Source of the DNA: an uncultured Alphaproteobacteria bacterium
GTDB lineage: Bacteria > Pseudomonadota > Alphaproteobacteria > UBA8366 > GCA-2717185
Direction: 5' to 3'
DNA length: 64,000 nt
NCBI GenBank assembly: GCA_943788635.1
Contig: CALSRA010000001.1
Location: 1 to 64,000 of the forward strand
The translations under genes were made by a program, and so were the position numbers. Shown in pieces: positions 22,020 to 32,000 of this stretch. The notes beneath the pieces are model-generated. The model searched no databases. It was given only the letters and a program-made list of their open reading frames with translations, and was not told the DNA's origin. Each line of letters begins with the position of its first letter. The stretch's first letter is position 1.

Positions 22020-22747
22020 CAGCGGCTGTTTACCGGCGCATCGCCATGCAAGATTATCCGCTGCGCCTGTTTTAGCTGCTCCGGGGTACCCACGTGGTGC
22101 CACGCCCCGTCATGCACAACCCCATAAAGGCGGCCCGCCGCTATGGCCTTGTCGTATAACAGGTTGAGTGAAAACGCGCCGTCCGGCGCCCCTTCGAACA
22201 GGCACGGATGCAGGATCTGGACCCCGGCAAACAGAAAGGGGGCGACCTCATGGCTTTTGCGGCGGCGTATCTTGCCAAGCGGATCAAGAAAAAAATCACC
22301 CCGGCCCGGGGCATCCGGCAAATCCACCATGGGTTTCAGCAACAGCAGCACATCCATTTTGCCGCTGTCCCAATTGTCCCGCAGCCGCTGCAAAGCCGGT
22401 AACGGCCCGTCGCCCCAGACGGCATCGCTGTTTATGACAAAAAAGGGATCGCTGCCCAGATGCGGCAGCGCGTTGCGGACCCCGCCACCGGTTTCCAGCA
22501 AATCTTCTTCCGGGGAAAGGATGATATTCGCCCGGCCCGAAAGGTGCTCGGCAATCATGTCACCCATGTAGTGGGTGTTGACGACGATCCGCGTTACGGC
22601 CGCCACTTCGAGATGATCCAGCACCCGATCGATCAATGTTCGACCCGCCAGCATGGTCAGGGGTTTCGGGCGTGACTGCGAGAGATGCCGCATCCGCGTG
22701 CCACGCCCGGCCGCCAGCACCATTGCGGTTGTCACTGCTGCTGTCAT
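22019..22747 (-). CDS. murU: N-acetylmuramate-1-phosphate uridylyltransferase-type nucleotidyltransferase
   Basis: 242 residues. The N-terminal nucleotidyltransferase signature is AMVLAAGRGTRMRHLSQSRP-KPL, with a metal-binding NSDAVWGDGP near residue 107. MurU makes UDP-MurNAc from MurNAc-1-P in the peptidoglycan recycling bypass. The specific assignment rests on coupling to an AmgK-type kinase (ATGA overlap at 22747), the known partner arrangement; by sequence alone it is only a sugar nucleotidyltransferase. Confidence 0.8.
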   Translation of the reverse strand: MTAAVTTAMVLAAGRGTRMRHLSQSRPKPLTMLAGRTLIDRVLDHLEVAAVTRIVVNTHYMGDMIAEHLSGRANIILSPEEDLLETGGGVRNALPHLGSDPFFVINSDAVWGDGPLPALQRLRDNWDSGKMDVLLLLKPMVDLPDAPGRGDFFLDPLGKIRRRKSHEVAPFLFAGVQILHPCLFEGAPDGAFSLNLLYDKAIAAGRLYGVVHDGAWHHVGTPEQLKQAQRIILHGDAPVNSR

Positions 22748-23754
22748 GATGCTGCTGCCGATGGCCGCGGCGTTACACGCCGTTCCGGCGGGAATTCCCG
22801 GTCGAACCAGTATTGCAGCGCCCGCAATGCCGGATGCGCCAGGTCGCCTTCAAGCCAACGCCAGACCCGGCTGATATGTTCCAGATAAACAGGCTTGCCG
22901 TCGCGGCGGTCAAGCCGCGTGAAAATGCCAAGAATTTTGGCGCTGCGTTGCGCGCCGTATAGCGCGAAAGCCTGTCGAAAAGTGTCCGGGTCCACTTCGG
23001 GAAAAGCCTTCAGATACCGATCAAGCAGAGTCGCTGCCAGATCGCTGGGAACATCGCGCCGCGCATCCTCCAGCAGCGACACCAGATCATAAGCCGGGTG
23101 GCCAATCACCGCGTCCTGAAAATCCAGCAGGCCGCATGCTGCCAGACCGGGACGATCGCGCAACCACATCAGGTTGTCCACGTGGAAGTCCCGCAGCACC
23201 AGTGTGTCTGTCATCGGGGGCAACTCTGCAAACGCCGCCTGCCAGAGCGCCTTGTACTCGCGGCGCAGCGCGGGGGACGCCTCTGCACCGTGAATGGCCG
23301 GATAATACCATTCGATCAGCAGGTTTGCCTCCGTCCGGAGGCGCGCCATGTCATAAGCAGGCACATCCTCGGCACTGCCGAATCCCTGGTGCAACGCGAT
23401 CAGAAGGTCTACGGCGAGTGTGTAGAGTGTTTCTTCGCAGAAAGGATCGGCGGCCAGAGCGCTTTTGTAGGTCGCATCCCCGAAATCTTCCAGCAGCAAC
23501 AGTCCCGCCTCAGCATCCTGCGCATGAATTTCGGGAGCGCTGAATCCCATTCCGCTCAGGATACGGTCAATCCTGATGAAAGGCCGGACATCTTCGTGTG
23601 GCGGCGGCGCATCCATCAGCACTCTGCTGCTCGCGCCGTCACGCAGACGCTCATACCGCCGGAACGACGCATCATCCGCAAGCGGCACCCGCGCCGCATT
23701 GTCCCAGCCCTGCGCCGCCAGGAATGTCTGAATCTGCTCCGAGCGATCAGGCAT
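22744..23754 (-). CDS. amgK: Anomeric MurNAc/GlcNAc kinase AmgK-like phosphotransferase
   Basis: 336 residues of the APH/choline-kinase fold. The nucleotide-binding lobe has RRYERLRDGASSRVLMDAPP. The catalytic loop is LRDFHVDNLMWL and the metal-binding DFG-equivalent is GLLDFQDAVIGHPAYDLVSLL. AmgK phosphorylates MurNAc at C1 for MurU. Start ATG 23754 overlaps the tsaE stop. Substrate is inferred from the amgK-murU pairing. Confidence 0.82.
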   Translation of the reverse strand: MPDRSEQIQTFLAAQGWDNAARVPLADDASFRRYERLRDGASSRVLMDAPPPHEDVRPFIRIDRILSGMGFSAPEIHAQDAEAGLLLLEDFGDATYKSALAADPFCEETLYTLAVDLLIALHQGFGSAEDVPAYDMARLRTEANLLIEWYYPAIHGAEASPALRREYKALWQAAFAELPPMTDTLVLRDFHVDNLMWLRDRPGLAACGLLDFQDAVIGHPAYDLVSLLEDARRDVPSDLAATLLDRYLKAFPEVDPDTFRQAFALYGAQRSAKILGIFTRLDRRDGKPVYLEHISRVWRWLEGDLAHPALRALQYWFDREFPPERRVTPRPSAAAS

Positions 23755-24253
23755 TACACAGGGGCGTCAGACGGTCCCGCCAATCGCCCGCCCCGCTGAA
23801 CACAGCGCGTCGCGAATTTCCGTCATTCGTGATAGCAAGGCGTATTTCAAGATGCGCTTCGGGTAGCCAGGAACCCAGCCGGTCCGGCCATTCAATCAGC
23901 GACACACCGGCGGCGAACGCTTCTTCAATATCCAGTTCAAACGCATCGTCTGCGCTTTCCAGGCGGTAAAGGTCAAAATGCCAAAGCGTGAAATCGGGCA
24001 AATCATAAGTCTGTACCAGGGTGAATGTCGGGCTGGGAACATGCTCTTCCGGGTCACCTAATGCCTGGATCACCGCGCGGGCAAGGCAAGTTTTCCCCGC
24101 GCCCAGATCACCATGTAACGCGACCACGTCACCAATGCGAAGCATTGCAGCCAGCTTCTTCGCCAATCCGGCTGTCGCTGCCTCGTCCGGCAGGTCAATG
24201 GCAATGGAACCGGGCAGCGGGTTCCGGTCAACCGGCGTACATTCGGCGACCAT
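23747..24253 (-). CDS. tsaE: tRNA threonylcarbamoyladenosine biosynthesis ATPase TsaE
   Basis: About 168 residues. Walker A is ALHGDLGAGKTCLARAVI, followed by VPSPTFTLVQTY and WHFDLYRLESADD (the conserved HxDxYR) and IEWPDRLG. TsaE powers the TsaBD complex in t6A37 modification. The ATG at 24253 overlaps the divL stop (TGATG); a GTG three bases earlier is possible. Confidence 0.93.
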   Translation of the reverse strand: MVAECTPVDRNPLPGSIAIDLPDEAATAGLAKKLAAMLRIGDVVALHGDLGAGKTCLARAVIQALGDPEEHVPSPTFTLVQTYDLPDFTLWHFDLYRLESADDAFELDIEEAFAAGVSLIEWPDRLGSWLPEAHLEIRLAITNDGNSRRAVFSGAGDWRDRLTPLCNA

Positions 24254-26613
24254 CACGAGGCGGCCTCGACCCGGTCACCATCGGTTTCGGGCGGTTTTGC
24301 CGTCAGCGGCAAACGGCATTCAATCCGGGTTCCCTGCCCGACGTCACCATCCACCAGAATGATACCACCATGCAGTTCAATCAGATTTTTCACCAATGCC
24401 AGCCCCAGGCCAACGCCGGGGTCACGGACATCATTATTGCTGCCGCGCTCAAACTTTTCGAACATGCGGTCGGTGTCTTCAGGCGCGATACCGATACCGG
24501 TATCGGTGACGACAATCGACAGGTGTTCCACTTCACGGCGGGCAGCCAGGGTCACGGTGCCACCTTCCGGCGTGTACTGAACAGCATTGGTGACCAGGTT
24601 GTAGACCGCCTGTCGCAGTCGCCGCTCATCAGCAACGATCGTACCGATATCGTCGGGGCAGTCGAAATCCAGCGCAAGCCCGGAATCTGCCGCCCGCTTG
24701 CGGAATACAGCCAGCAGGTTTGCCAGCGCGTCATGCACGTTCACTGTGCCAAGTTCCAAATTCAGATAGCCAGCCTCAATGGTCGCCAGGTCAATAATAT
24801 CATTGATCAATGCCATCAAATGATTGGAAGCCTGCAGGACGCTTTCCACATATTCGCCCTGACGATCCGTCAGGTCGCCGAAATACCGTTTGTCGAGAAT
24901 TTCGGTGAAACCGATGATGGCGTTCAACGGCGTCCGAAGTTCGTAGCTTACATTTGCAATGAAGTCCGATTTGAGCCGGTCGGCCGTTTCCAGCGCCAGA
25001 TTGCGTTCTTCCAGCGCCCGCTGAACACGCGCGCCATCGCTGACATCCATATAGCCCAGAAGACACCCGCCATCCGGCAGCGGCACGCAGTTGAAATCGA
25101 CGACCCGGTTGTTGATGCAGTGCAGCCGCCCGGACATGGCCTTTGGTTCAGTTATGGACAGGACAAGTTGCTGTTTGCGGCTTTCCCAATCCGCCACCGG
25201 CGAAAATTGTCCCCGGGTCCGTTCCAGCAAGTCGCCAATATGCGTATCCAGTAGTGCCGCATCCATCGGCAGATTCCACATTATGGCGGCTGCGGGGTTC
25301 CATAATTTCAATCGACCGTCGGCACCAAACACCGTCACGGCTTCATGCAGGTTATCCAACGTTTCACGCTGCACTTCTGTAAGCGTATTGTAGGACCGTT
25401 CCAGCGCCAGGCTGTCGGTCACGTTTTCATACACAAACATCAGACCGCCCATCGGATGGGTCGATATAACCAGCCGCAACGTCCGCTCATCCGGTAAATG
25501 CAGCAGTTCTTCGCGCGGTTCAATCAGTGAATGAAACAGCGCGGCAGTTTCCTGTTTGAAGGCCAGGAAATCGACAAATTCCGGAAGACGGCGACGTTCC
25601 CGCAGCAGTTCCAGCACTTCGCCCAGCGACGGCTCACCAACCAGCGCCGCCGCCTCGATATTCCACATATCCAGATAGGCGGTGTTGAAAAACTTCAGAC
25701 GCTGGTCGGGCCCGAAAATCGCAATGGCCGCGCCAAGGCTTTCCAGCACCTCGGCATGTGCCGCGACATGCGATGCAAGATCCGACTGCACTTCCTCGAT
25801 CATCGTCACATCGGAGGCAAACCCGCCAACGGCGCCGGATTCCAGACCCAGTTGCATTTCGGTGAATTCGAACAGCCGCCGCCGACCGCCAACCACGATA
25901 TGATGGCTTTCGGCCTGGGCGCTTTCCGTATGCGCAGCACGCCGTGCGAGGCGCCGACCATCCCGGTCCAGATAACCCGCCCCCAGTTCCCGCTGGTCCA
26001 GCAGGATTGCCGCAGGGTCATCGTCAAGCGCCTGCGCATATGCCCGGTTACACCCGGCGAGTCGCAGATCCTCACCGCGCCACCAGACCGGTATGGGCAA
26101 ACGATCAAGCAATGCCCGCATTGCGCCCGTTTCAGTGTTCTGTTCGGCCGTCGATTCGACCCAAACAAGATCGCGCGATGCGACCCTGCACCCGGTCAGG
26201 GCAATTTCAACACCGGTGAGGGTTTTATGACGTCCACTGAAAGGTTCGCCCTTTTCACGCAGCGCCGTTACGGCCTGTAAAACTGCCGCGACATCTTCTT
26301 CAATACAGGTGGCGGCCAGGGCGGCAGCATCGGGCGCATCCTCAATGCCAAGCAGCTTGCGCGCCGGACCAGTGACGCCTGACTTGCCGCGCGCCCACCA
26401 GACCAGTCCGACCAGCGCGGATTCGATTGTCGCGTCTTCCGCGGCACGCCGCCGCAAAATCAGGGCGGCACCCAGCAATGCCATCGCCACCGCCAGCGCG
26501 TAGCCGAATAGCGGAGACGACGCCTCCAGCTCAGCAGCGAAAGCGACGTTCGGCGTCCCGGCCAGAATAAGGAAACTTACCCCGGCGACGCATTGTTTGC
26601 CCCTGTTTCCCAC
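24253..26613 (-). CDS. divL: DivL-like PAS sensor kinase homologue with Tyr in place of the phosphoacceptor His
   Basis: About 786 residues. An N-terminal hydrophobic segment and a transmembrane helix (around residues 32-55) precede three PAS-like domains (about 150-520), a HisKA dimerisation domain and an HATPase_c domain. The H-box reads FIANVSYELRTPLNAIIGF: the residue expected to be His is Tyr (codon TAC at complement 24943-24945, about residue 557). The N-box NLVTNAVQYTP, G1 VTDTGIGI and G2 GVGLGLALVKNLI are present. Caulobacter DivL has the same His-to-Tyr change and regulates the CckA-CtrA relay. GTG 26613 is preferred as start (AGGA upstream); the first ATG in frame (26718) lies inside the ahcY hairpin. 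Confidence 0.82.
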   Translation of the reverse strand: MGNRGKQCVAGVSFLILAGTPNVAFAAELEASSPLFGYALAVAMALLGAALILRRRAAEDATIESALVGLVWWARGKSGVTGPARKLLGIEDAPDAAALAATCIEEDVAAVLQAVTALREKGEPFSGRHKTLTGVEIALTGCRVASRDLVWVESTAEQNTETGAMRALLDRLPIPVWWRGEDLRLAGCNRAYAQALDDDPAAILLDQRELGAGYLDRDGRRLARRAAHTESAQAESHHIVVGGRRRLFEFTEMQLGLESGAVGGFASDVTMIEEVQSDLASHVAAHAEVLESLGAAIAIFGPDQRLKFFNTAYLDMWNIEAAALVGEPSLGEVLELLRERRRLPEFVDFLAFKQETAALFHSLIEPREELLHLPDERTLRLVISTHPMGGLMFVYENVTDSLALERSYNTLTEVQRETLDNLHEAVTVFGADGRLKLWNPAAAIMWNLPMDAALLDTHIGDLLERTRGQFSPVADWESRKQQLVLSITEPKAMSGRLHCINNRVVDFNCVPLPDGGCLLGYMDVSDGARVQRALEERNLALETADRLKSDFIANVSYELRTPLNAIIGFTEILDKRYFGDLTDRQGEYVESVLQASNHLMALINDIIDLATIEAGYLNLELGTVNVHDALANLLAVFRKRAADSGLALDFDCPDDIGTIVADERRLRQAVYNLVTNAVQYTPEGGTVTLAARREVEHLSIVVTDTGIGIAPEDTDRMFEKFERGSNNDVRDPGVGLGLALVKNLIELHGGIILVDGDVGQGTRIECRLPLTAKPPETDGDRVEAAS

Positions 26614-26683
26614 ACGCGTAATGTAAATTTTCCTACGCTGGAGAACAAGAGTCGTTCGACTGATTGTTGTGCAGGCCCGCAAA

Positions 26684-26716
26684 GGCAAATGACGCCGTAA
26701 AACAGCGTCATTTGCC
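26684..26716 (-). terminator. Hairpin after ahcY
   Basis: GGCAAATGACGC (26684-26695) and GCGTCATTTGCC (26705-26716) form a perfect 12-bp stem with a 9-nt loop, beginning 10 bp after the ahcY stop and followed by TTTG. It probably ends most ahcY transcripts ahead of divL. The missing T-run makes efficiency uncertain. Confidence 0.6.
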
Positions 26717-26725
26717 ATGCATGGT

Positions 26726-28021
26726 CTAGTAGCGGTAGTGGTCCGGCTTGAACGGGCCCGTCGCCGCCATGCCCATATAGTCGGCCTGTTCCGTGGTCAT
26801 CTGGGTCAGCTGTACGCCAAGCCGCTTCAGATGAAGCGTGGCAACTTTCTCGTCCAGATGCTTGGGCAGGACAAAAACGCCGATTTCATAGGCGTCCGAA
26901 TTGTTCCAAAGCTCAATCTGCGCCAGCACCTGATTGGTGAAGGAAGCCGACATAACGAAGCTCGGATGCCCCGTTGCACAGCCGAGGTTGACCAGCCGCC
27001 CTTCGGCCAGAACGATGAGCCGCTTGCCATCGGGGAATTCAACTTCGTCCACCTGCGGTTTCACATTATGCCAGGGATAATTGCGCAGCGAAGCGATCTG
27101 AATTTCCGAGTCAAAATGCCCAATGTTGCAGACAATCGCGCGGTCTTTCATCTCCCGCATATGGTCGATGGTGATGACATCAATATTGCCGGTCGTCGTG
27201 ACGAAAATATCGCCGGTCGCCGCCGAGGCTTCCATTGTCGTGACTTCATAACCTTCCATCGATGCCTGCAGCGCGCAGATCGGATCGATTTCGGTCACCA
27301 GTACACGGGCGCCCTGATTGCGCAGGCTCGCCGCCGATCCCTTGCCAACATCGCCATAGCCGCAGACAACCGCGATCTTGCCGGCCACCATCACGTCGGT
27401 GGCGCGCTTGATGCCATCGACGAGGCTTTCCCGGCAGCCATACAGATTGTCGAACTTGGACTTCGTCACGGAATCATTGACGTTGATCGCCGGCACCTTG
27501 AGCGTGCCCGCCTTGTGCATTTCATAGAGCCGGTGGACGCCAGTTGTGGTTTCCTCGGACAGGCCCTTCACATCGGCCATGAGTTCCGGGAATTTTTCGT
27601 GCATCATCAGGGTCAGGTCGCCGCCATCATCGAGAATCAGATTCGGCCGCCAGCCATCCGGGCCCACAATCGTCTGCTCGATGCACCATTCCGCTTCCTC
27701 TTCGGTCTCACCCTTCCAGGCAAAAACGGGCAACCCCGCAGCAGCCATTGCCGCCGCAGCCTGATCCTGGGTCGAGAAAATATTGCAGGAGGACCAGCGA
27801 ATTTCCGCGCCTAGTGCCGTCAGCGTTTCCATCAGCACCGCCGTCTGGATCGTCATGTGCAGGCAACCGGCGATCCGCGCGCCTTTCAGCGGCTGTGCCG
27901 CGCCAAATTCTTCACGCAATGCCATCAACCCCGGCATTTCCGTTTCGGCAATATTGATTTCCTTACGGCCCCACTCTGCGTCGCTCATATCGGCAACTTT
28001 GTAATCATTCGCTGTCGTCAT
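26726..28021 (-). CDS. ahcY: Adenosylhomocysteinase
   Basis: Hydrolyses S-adenosylhomocysteine to adenosine and homocysteine, clearing the product inhibitor of methyltransferases. 431 residues. Landmarks: [67 protein letters not shown] (NAD region), [15 protein letters not shown] (Rossmann loop), and the C-terminal PDHYRY, where Lys-Tyr-type ends reach the neighbouring NAD site. ATG 28021 (MTTANDYKV) has AGGAG about 7 bases upstream; a longer in-frame start at 28090 lacks one. Confidence 0.96.
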   Translation of the reverse strand: MTTANDYKVADMSDAEWGRKEINIAETEMPGLMALREEFGAAQPLKGARIAGCLHMTIQTAVLMETLTALGAEIRWSSCNIFSTQDQAAAAMAAAGLPVFAWKGETEEEAEWCIEQTIVGPDGWRPNLILDDGGDLTLMMHEKFPELMADVKGLSEETTTGVHRLYEMHKAGTLKVPAINVNDSVTKSKFDNLYGCRESLVDGIKRATDVMVAGKIAVVCGYGDVGKGSAASLRNQGARVLVTEIDPICALQASMEGYEVTTMEASAATGDIFVTTTGNIDVITIDHMREMKDRAIVCNIGHFDSEIQIASLRNYPWHNVKPQVDEVEFPDGKRLIVLAEGRLVNLGCATGHPSFVMSASFTNQVLAQIELWNNSDAYEIGVFVLPKHLDEKVATLHLKRLGVQLTQMTTEQADYMGMAATGPFKPDHYRY

Positions 28022-28407
28022 CTGCGTCTCCTGACTTTCAAATATCTGGCACACTGGCGAATCATCCGCCGACGGCTTGTTGAGCGGCATATAGCAAGGA
28101 TATCTCTCCCTCGCAAGGCATACATAAATAAATCTTTATGTATTTATCTAACTATTCGCACCACACGTGCATTACGCCGAACCAACACTGGAGCAAACCC
28201 GTAACTTTGCAGATTCGGGGCGCGTTTCGGGAACATTTTGGTGCAATTGAATGCGTTCAGCCGCGCCCGGCGACGGTTTTAAACCGGCCTAGGTTTTTAT
28301 AGTGTTAAATCCGCGCAAAATTTCGCGAGAAATATCTTCAAATGGCTGTTTTTTGTATAGAAAGCGGTATTCTGTTACCGGGAACGTACACCCTGTTGCC
28401 CCCCGGC
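28022..28407. other. 386-bp intergenic region upstream of ahcY
   Basis: Lies between the ahcY start and the PHA depolymerase stop, both minus strand, so it should hold the ahcY promoter. It contains an 8-bp inverted repeat (28121-28142). No RNA gene or SAH/SAM riboswitch fold was recognised by eye, and the short plus-strand ORFs here lack coding character. Confidence 0.5.
28121..28142. promoter_or_regulatory. Inverted repeat upstream of ahcY, candidate operator
   Basis: TACATAAA-TAAATC-TTTATGTA, a perfect 8+6+8 repeat about 100 bp upstream of the ahcY start. AT-rich dyads at this position suit a winged-helix repressor such as SAH-responsive ArsR-type regulators, but no regulator gene is adjacent. 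Confidence 0.4.
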
Positions 28408-29746
28408 TTAGTCGTCAGCAGCCGATTGCCAATCGCTTTCCGGTTCCCGCTTTTCCTGCAGACTGCGATACGGCAATCCGAAGGTCATGTCATTGTCGCC
28501 GGTTCGCCGCTTAAACTGAATCGTTCGAATGAATTCCCGGATGCGCGGCTGAATTTCAGTCCGCCAGCGCGTACCGTTAAAGACCCCGTAATGGCCGACA
28601 CCGGGCTGCACATAGTGGTACTTTTCGTCCATCGGCACATTGGTGCAAAGGTCAAGCGCCACTTCGGTCTGGCCCAGACCGCAAATATCGTCCTTTTCAC
28701 CTTCAACTGTCATGATCGCCGTCTTGCGAATCGCGCTGCAATCGACCAGTTCGCCGCGATGCTCCAGCCAGCCATCCGGCAACGAATGATCCTGGAAGGC
28801 TGTTTTTACGGTCTGCAGGAAAAATTCCGCCGGTAGATCCATGACCGCCATGTATTCCTCGTAAAAATCCTGATGCTGTTTCACCGGGTCGGCATCGCCC
28901 TCGACCAGATGTTCGAACAGCTTGCGGTGCGCCGACATATGCCGATCCAGGTTCATGGTCATGAAACCGGTCAACTGCATGAAGCCGGGATAGACGCGCC
29001 GCATCGCCCCGGCATTGGGAAACGGTACAAGGGATGTCACCGTTCGTTCGAACCACTCAATCGGATGGCTTTCCGCCAGTTCATTGACCACCGTCGGGTT
29101 GCGCCGCGTATCGATCGGCCCCCCCATCAATGTCAGTGATGCCGGCTGAATTTCCGGCGTCACGCGACGCCATCAAAGCCGTGGCCGCCAGGACCGGTAC
29201 CGCCGGCTGGCACACGGCGATGACATGGGTGTTCGGACCAAGGAATTGAACAAATTCAATTATATAGTCTATGAAGTCATCAAAATCGAAACGTCCCGCC
29301 AGTGCCGGTACATCGCGGGCATCGGCCCAGTCGGTGATATACACCTCGTGTTCCGGCAGCATGGCCTTTACGGTCCCGCGCAACAGCGTCGCATAATGGC
29401 CTGACATCGGTGCGACCATCAGAACCTTTGGATCGTATCGGCGACCAGTGACCGATTCATCGCGGGCAAAATGCAACAGATTGCCGAATGTCTTCTTGAG
29501 GACGATTTCTTCCGTCACCGGAACCGGCAAACCATGGATGCTCGTTTCATTCAGGCCGAATTCCGGCTTGCCATAGCGACGGGTTATGTTTTCAAAAACC
29601 TTCAAGACCCGCTGAAATATTTCGACCAACCGAGGATTTACCAAAATAGTTGAACGGCAGGTCGAGCTGGTATTTCAGGCCTTTCGCACCCCCAGCGCCA
29701 GGGAGCAATCAACGTATGCGCGAGTTCGTGCATGTGATAATTCATT
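28408..29746 (-). CDS. phaZ: Intracellular polyhydroxyalkanoate depolymerase, frame broken three times
   Basis: Hydrolyses stored PHB. The N-terminus MNYHMHELAHTLIAPWRW breaks in a G5 run near 29667; DLPFNYFGKSSVGRNIS breaks in T5 near 29600; and CQPAVPVLAATALMASRD breaks near 29155, resuming TPEIQPASLTLMGGPID. Catalytic Cys is in VCQPAVP (the family's lipase-box variant), with His in QPGVGHYGVFNGTRW. Corrected length is about 445 residues, slightly longer than the usual ~410. ATG 29746 has AGAGGCG 9-10 bases upstream. Confidence 0.88.
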
Positions 29747-29920
29747 CAAGGCGCCTCTTTTGACATCTGCAGCCGGCCTGATGACCGTGTGCAGTGCAGC
29801 ATTATGCTATTTGCAACGCAACACATCAATGGTCAATAATCCGACGACCGGCACAGTGTATTGCCATTTCGTTACAATGTCCTGAACGGCCTCGGGCCCG
29901 ACTTTCCGCCATTCAGCCCC

Positions 29921-31722
29921 CTAAATGTCGCTATTGAAATCATCCAGAAGGCCGGACAATGCCCTCTGCATCAGGCTGTTCCATAATTGCCTGCACGCGC
30001 ATGGTTGCCGCCGCGATATCGAGTCCGCGTACCCGCTGTTTGACCCGTGGCAGACTGGGCGCCGCCATTGACAACTCGTGGACGCCAAGGCCCAGAAGCA
30101 GCGCCGTGTATCGGGGATCCCCCGCCATTTCGCCGCATACGCTGACCGGAATACGGGCGCGGAGCCCGGCGTCAACCGTCCGCTGGATCAGTCGCAGAAC
30201 GGCCGGGGTGCAGGGCATTGTATAAATACGCAACCCGGCTCATCGGCCCGGTCGATCGCCAGCGTATACATCGTCAGGTCGTTTGTTCCGATGGCAAAGA
30301 AATCCGACACCTGCGCCAGCATATCGGCAATCAACGCCGCGCCCGGCACTTCTATCATCACGCCGAGCGGCGGCAGGGGATCGGCTATCGGTATCTTGCG
30401 CCGCTTCAGCCGGTGTACGGCCACGCCCAGCGCGGCCTTTACCTGCAGGACCTCATCCACCGTGGCGACCATGGGCAACAGTATCCTCACCGGCCCATGA
30501 GCGCCCGCGCGCAGGATTGCCGAAAGCTGGTCCGAAAGAAGCTTTGGTTCGCGCAGCGACAATCGGATCGCCCGCAGCCCCAATGCCGGATTGACCGCAT
30601 CCTGCAAGTCGCTACCCACCGAATAGGCCAGTTTCTCGCCACCGACATCCAGCGTCCGGACGGTCACCGGTCGGCCCTGCATGCCTTCTACATTTTCCGC
30701 AGGCTTTCATACTGTTCGTCTTCGCCGGGTGGTGTGTCGCGATTTCATGAACAGGAACTCGGTACGCAGCAATCCGATACCTTCAGCCCCATGCCGGCGC
30801 GATAACGGTAATTCATGCGGCAACTCATAATTCGAACAAAGGCGAATCGTGGTGCCGTCGCGTGTCACCGACCGCCGGTCGCGCAGCCGGGCAAACTGGC
30901 GTACTTCCTTGCGGAAAGACGCGCGCCGCGCTTCGTATTCGCGCAATGTTTCCGGCGTCGGGTCGATAATGACCCGCCCGCCGATGCCATCGACAATGAC
31001 CGTCGGCGCGCCACGCCCGCCCGGCGACAGGCGCAACACGTCAAGCTTCGTCATACCGAGCACCGCCGGGATCCCCAGGGATCGCGCCATGATCGCGGTA
31101 TGCCCTTCCGGGCCCCCCATAACCGTACCGAACCCGCCGATGGTCGACGGGTTCAGCAATGCGGTTTCAGCGGGGGCTGAGATCCTCCGCCAGAATGATC
31201 GACCCGCGCCGCAGGGTCGAATAGGCGGCGAAAGGCGTTTTGGTCAGGTTGCGGATGAGACGGGCCCCGGCCTCGCGTACGTCATCCGCCCGGGCCGCCA
31301 TATAGGAGTCGTTCAATTCGGCAAAACTGCGGGCGATTTCGGAAATTTCGGTCCTGACGGCCGCTTCCGCATTGATTCGCGACTCGGCAATGCGCTTTTC
31401 CACGCCCCCGCACCAGCCGTGACCCGGTCAGCATGCGGGAATAGGCTTCGAGCAGGTTCGACAATTCTTCACCGGCCGCACCTTCGTGCATCGCCCTTGC
31501 CCGGCTGCCGAGCCGTCGCAATTGCCGACGTGAGAGGTCCAGCGCCGCCCGGAATCGTGCCTGTTCTGCCGGAACTTCCGATTTTCGCACGGTGAATTCA
31601 GGCACGGTCGGCGCACCGACCTCGCTCAGATGCGCCGGGCCGATGGCAATGCCGGGGGAAACACCAAGCCCGTCAAAAACCCGTTCGACCGCTATGCCGC
31701 CTGTTTTCGGATCATTCCTCAT
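29921..31722 (-). CDS. ptsI: Phosphoenolpyruvate-protein phosphotransferase (PTS enzyme I), frame broken
   Basis: Transfers phosphate from PEP to HPr. In order: [20 protein letters not shown], the phosphohistidine region [84 protein letters not shown], and [20 protein letters not shown] (active-site Cys). Breaks near 31400, 31165, 30700-30750, 30205 and 29940. Corrected length is about 595 residues, so there is no N-terminal GAF domain as in PtsP. The ATG at 31722 overlaps the end of ptsH. Confidence 0.88.
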
Positions 31723-31991
31723 CGAAACCATTTTCGACCAGCTCCGTCAGTGCCGCCAGCGCCGCTTCAGCCTGCGGACCGGAAGCAATAACGGAAATGC
31801 TGGTTCCCATGGACGCACCAAGCGTCATCAGACCCAAAATCGAATCGCCGGATACGGCATTCCCATCCTTTGCAACCGCGATAACGGCTTCGAATTGTTC
31901 GGTCACCTTGACGAAACGGGCGGAGGCGCGGGCATGCAGGCCTTTTTGCATTCACAATCCGCAATTCACGCTGCAATTCCTGCGTCGTCAT
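31712..31991 (-). CDS. ptsH: HPr phosphocarrier protein, one frameshift
   Basis: About 92 residues. It starts MTTQELQRELRIVN at 31991, breaks in the T5 run near 31947, and continues as KGLHARASARFVKVTEQFEA, where GLHARAS holds the phosphorylatable His. The regulatory Ser region is GDSILGLMTLGASMG, the HprK target. Ends GFDEE-TGA at 31712, overlapping ptsI. Confidence 0.92.
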
Positions 31992-32000
31992 TCGGTCAGC

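Noticed and set aside
24025-25254. 409-codon plus-strand ORF
   Set aside because: Antisense to tsaE and divL, both with clear motifs; low-complexity His/Gln-rich composition typical of a shadow frame.
24253-26718. divL start at the first ATG (26718)
   Set aside because: It lies within the hairpin 10 bp after ahcY and adds a basic, non-conserved leader; GTG 26613 gives a sensible hydrophobic N-terminus.
26717-27814. 365-codon plus-strand ORF
   Set aside because: Fully antisense to ahcY, whose assignment is certain.
28022-28120. SAH or SAM riboswitch in the ahcY leader
   Set aside because: No conserved core or pseudoknot could be recognised by eye; a covariance search would decide.
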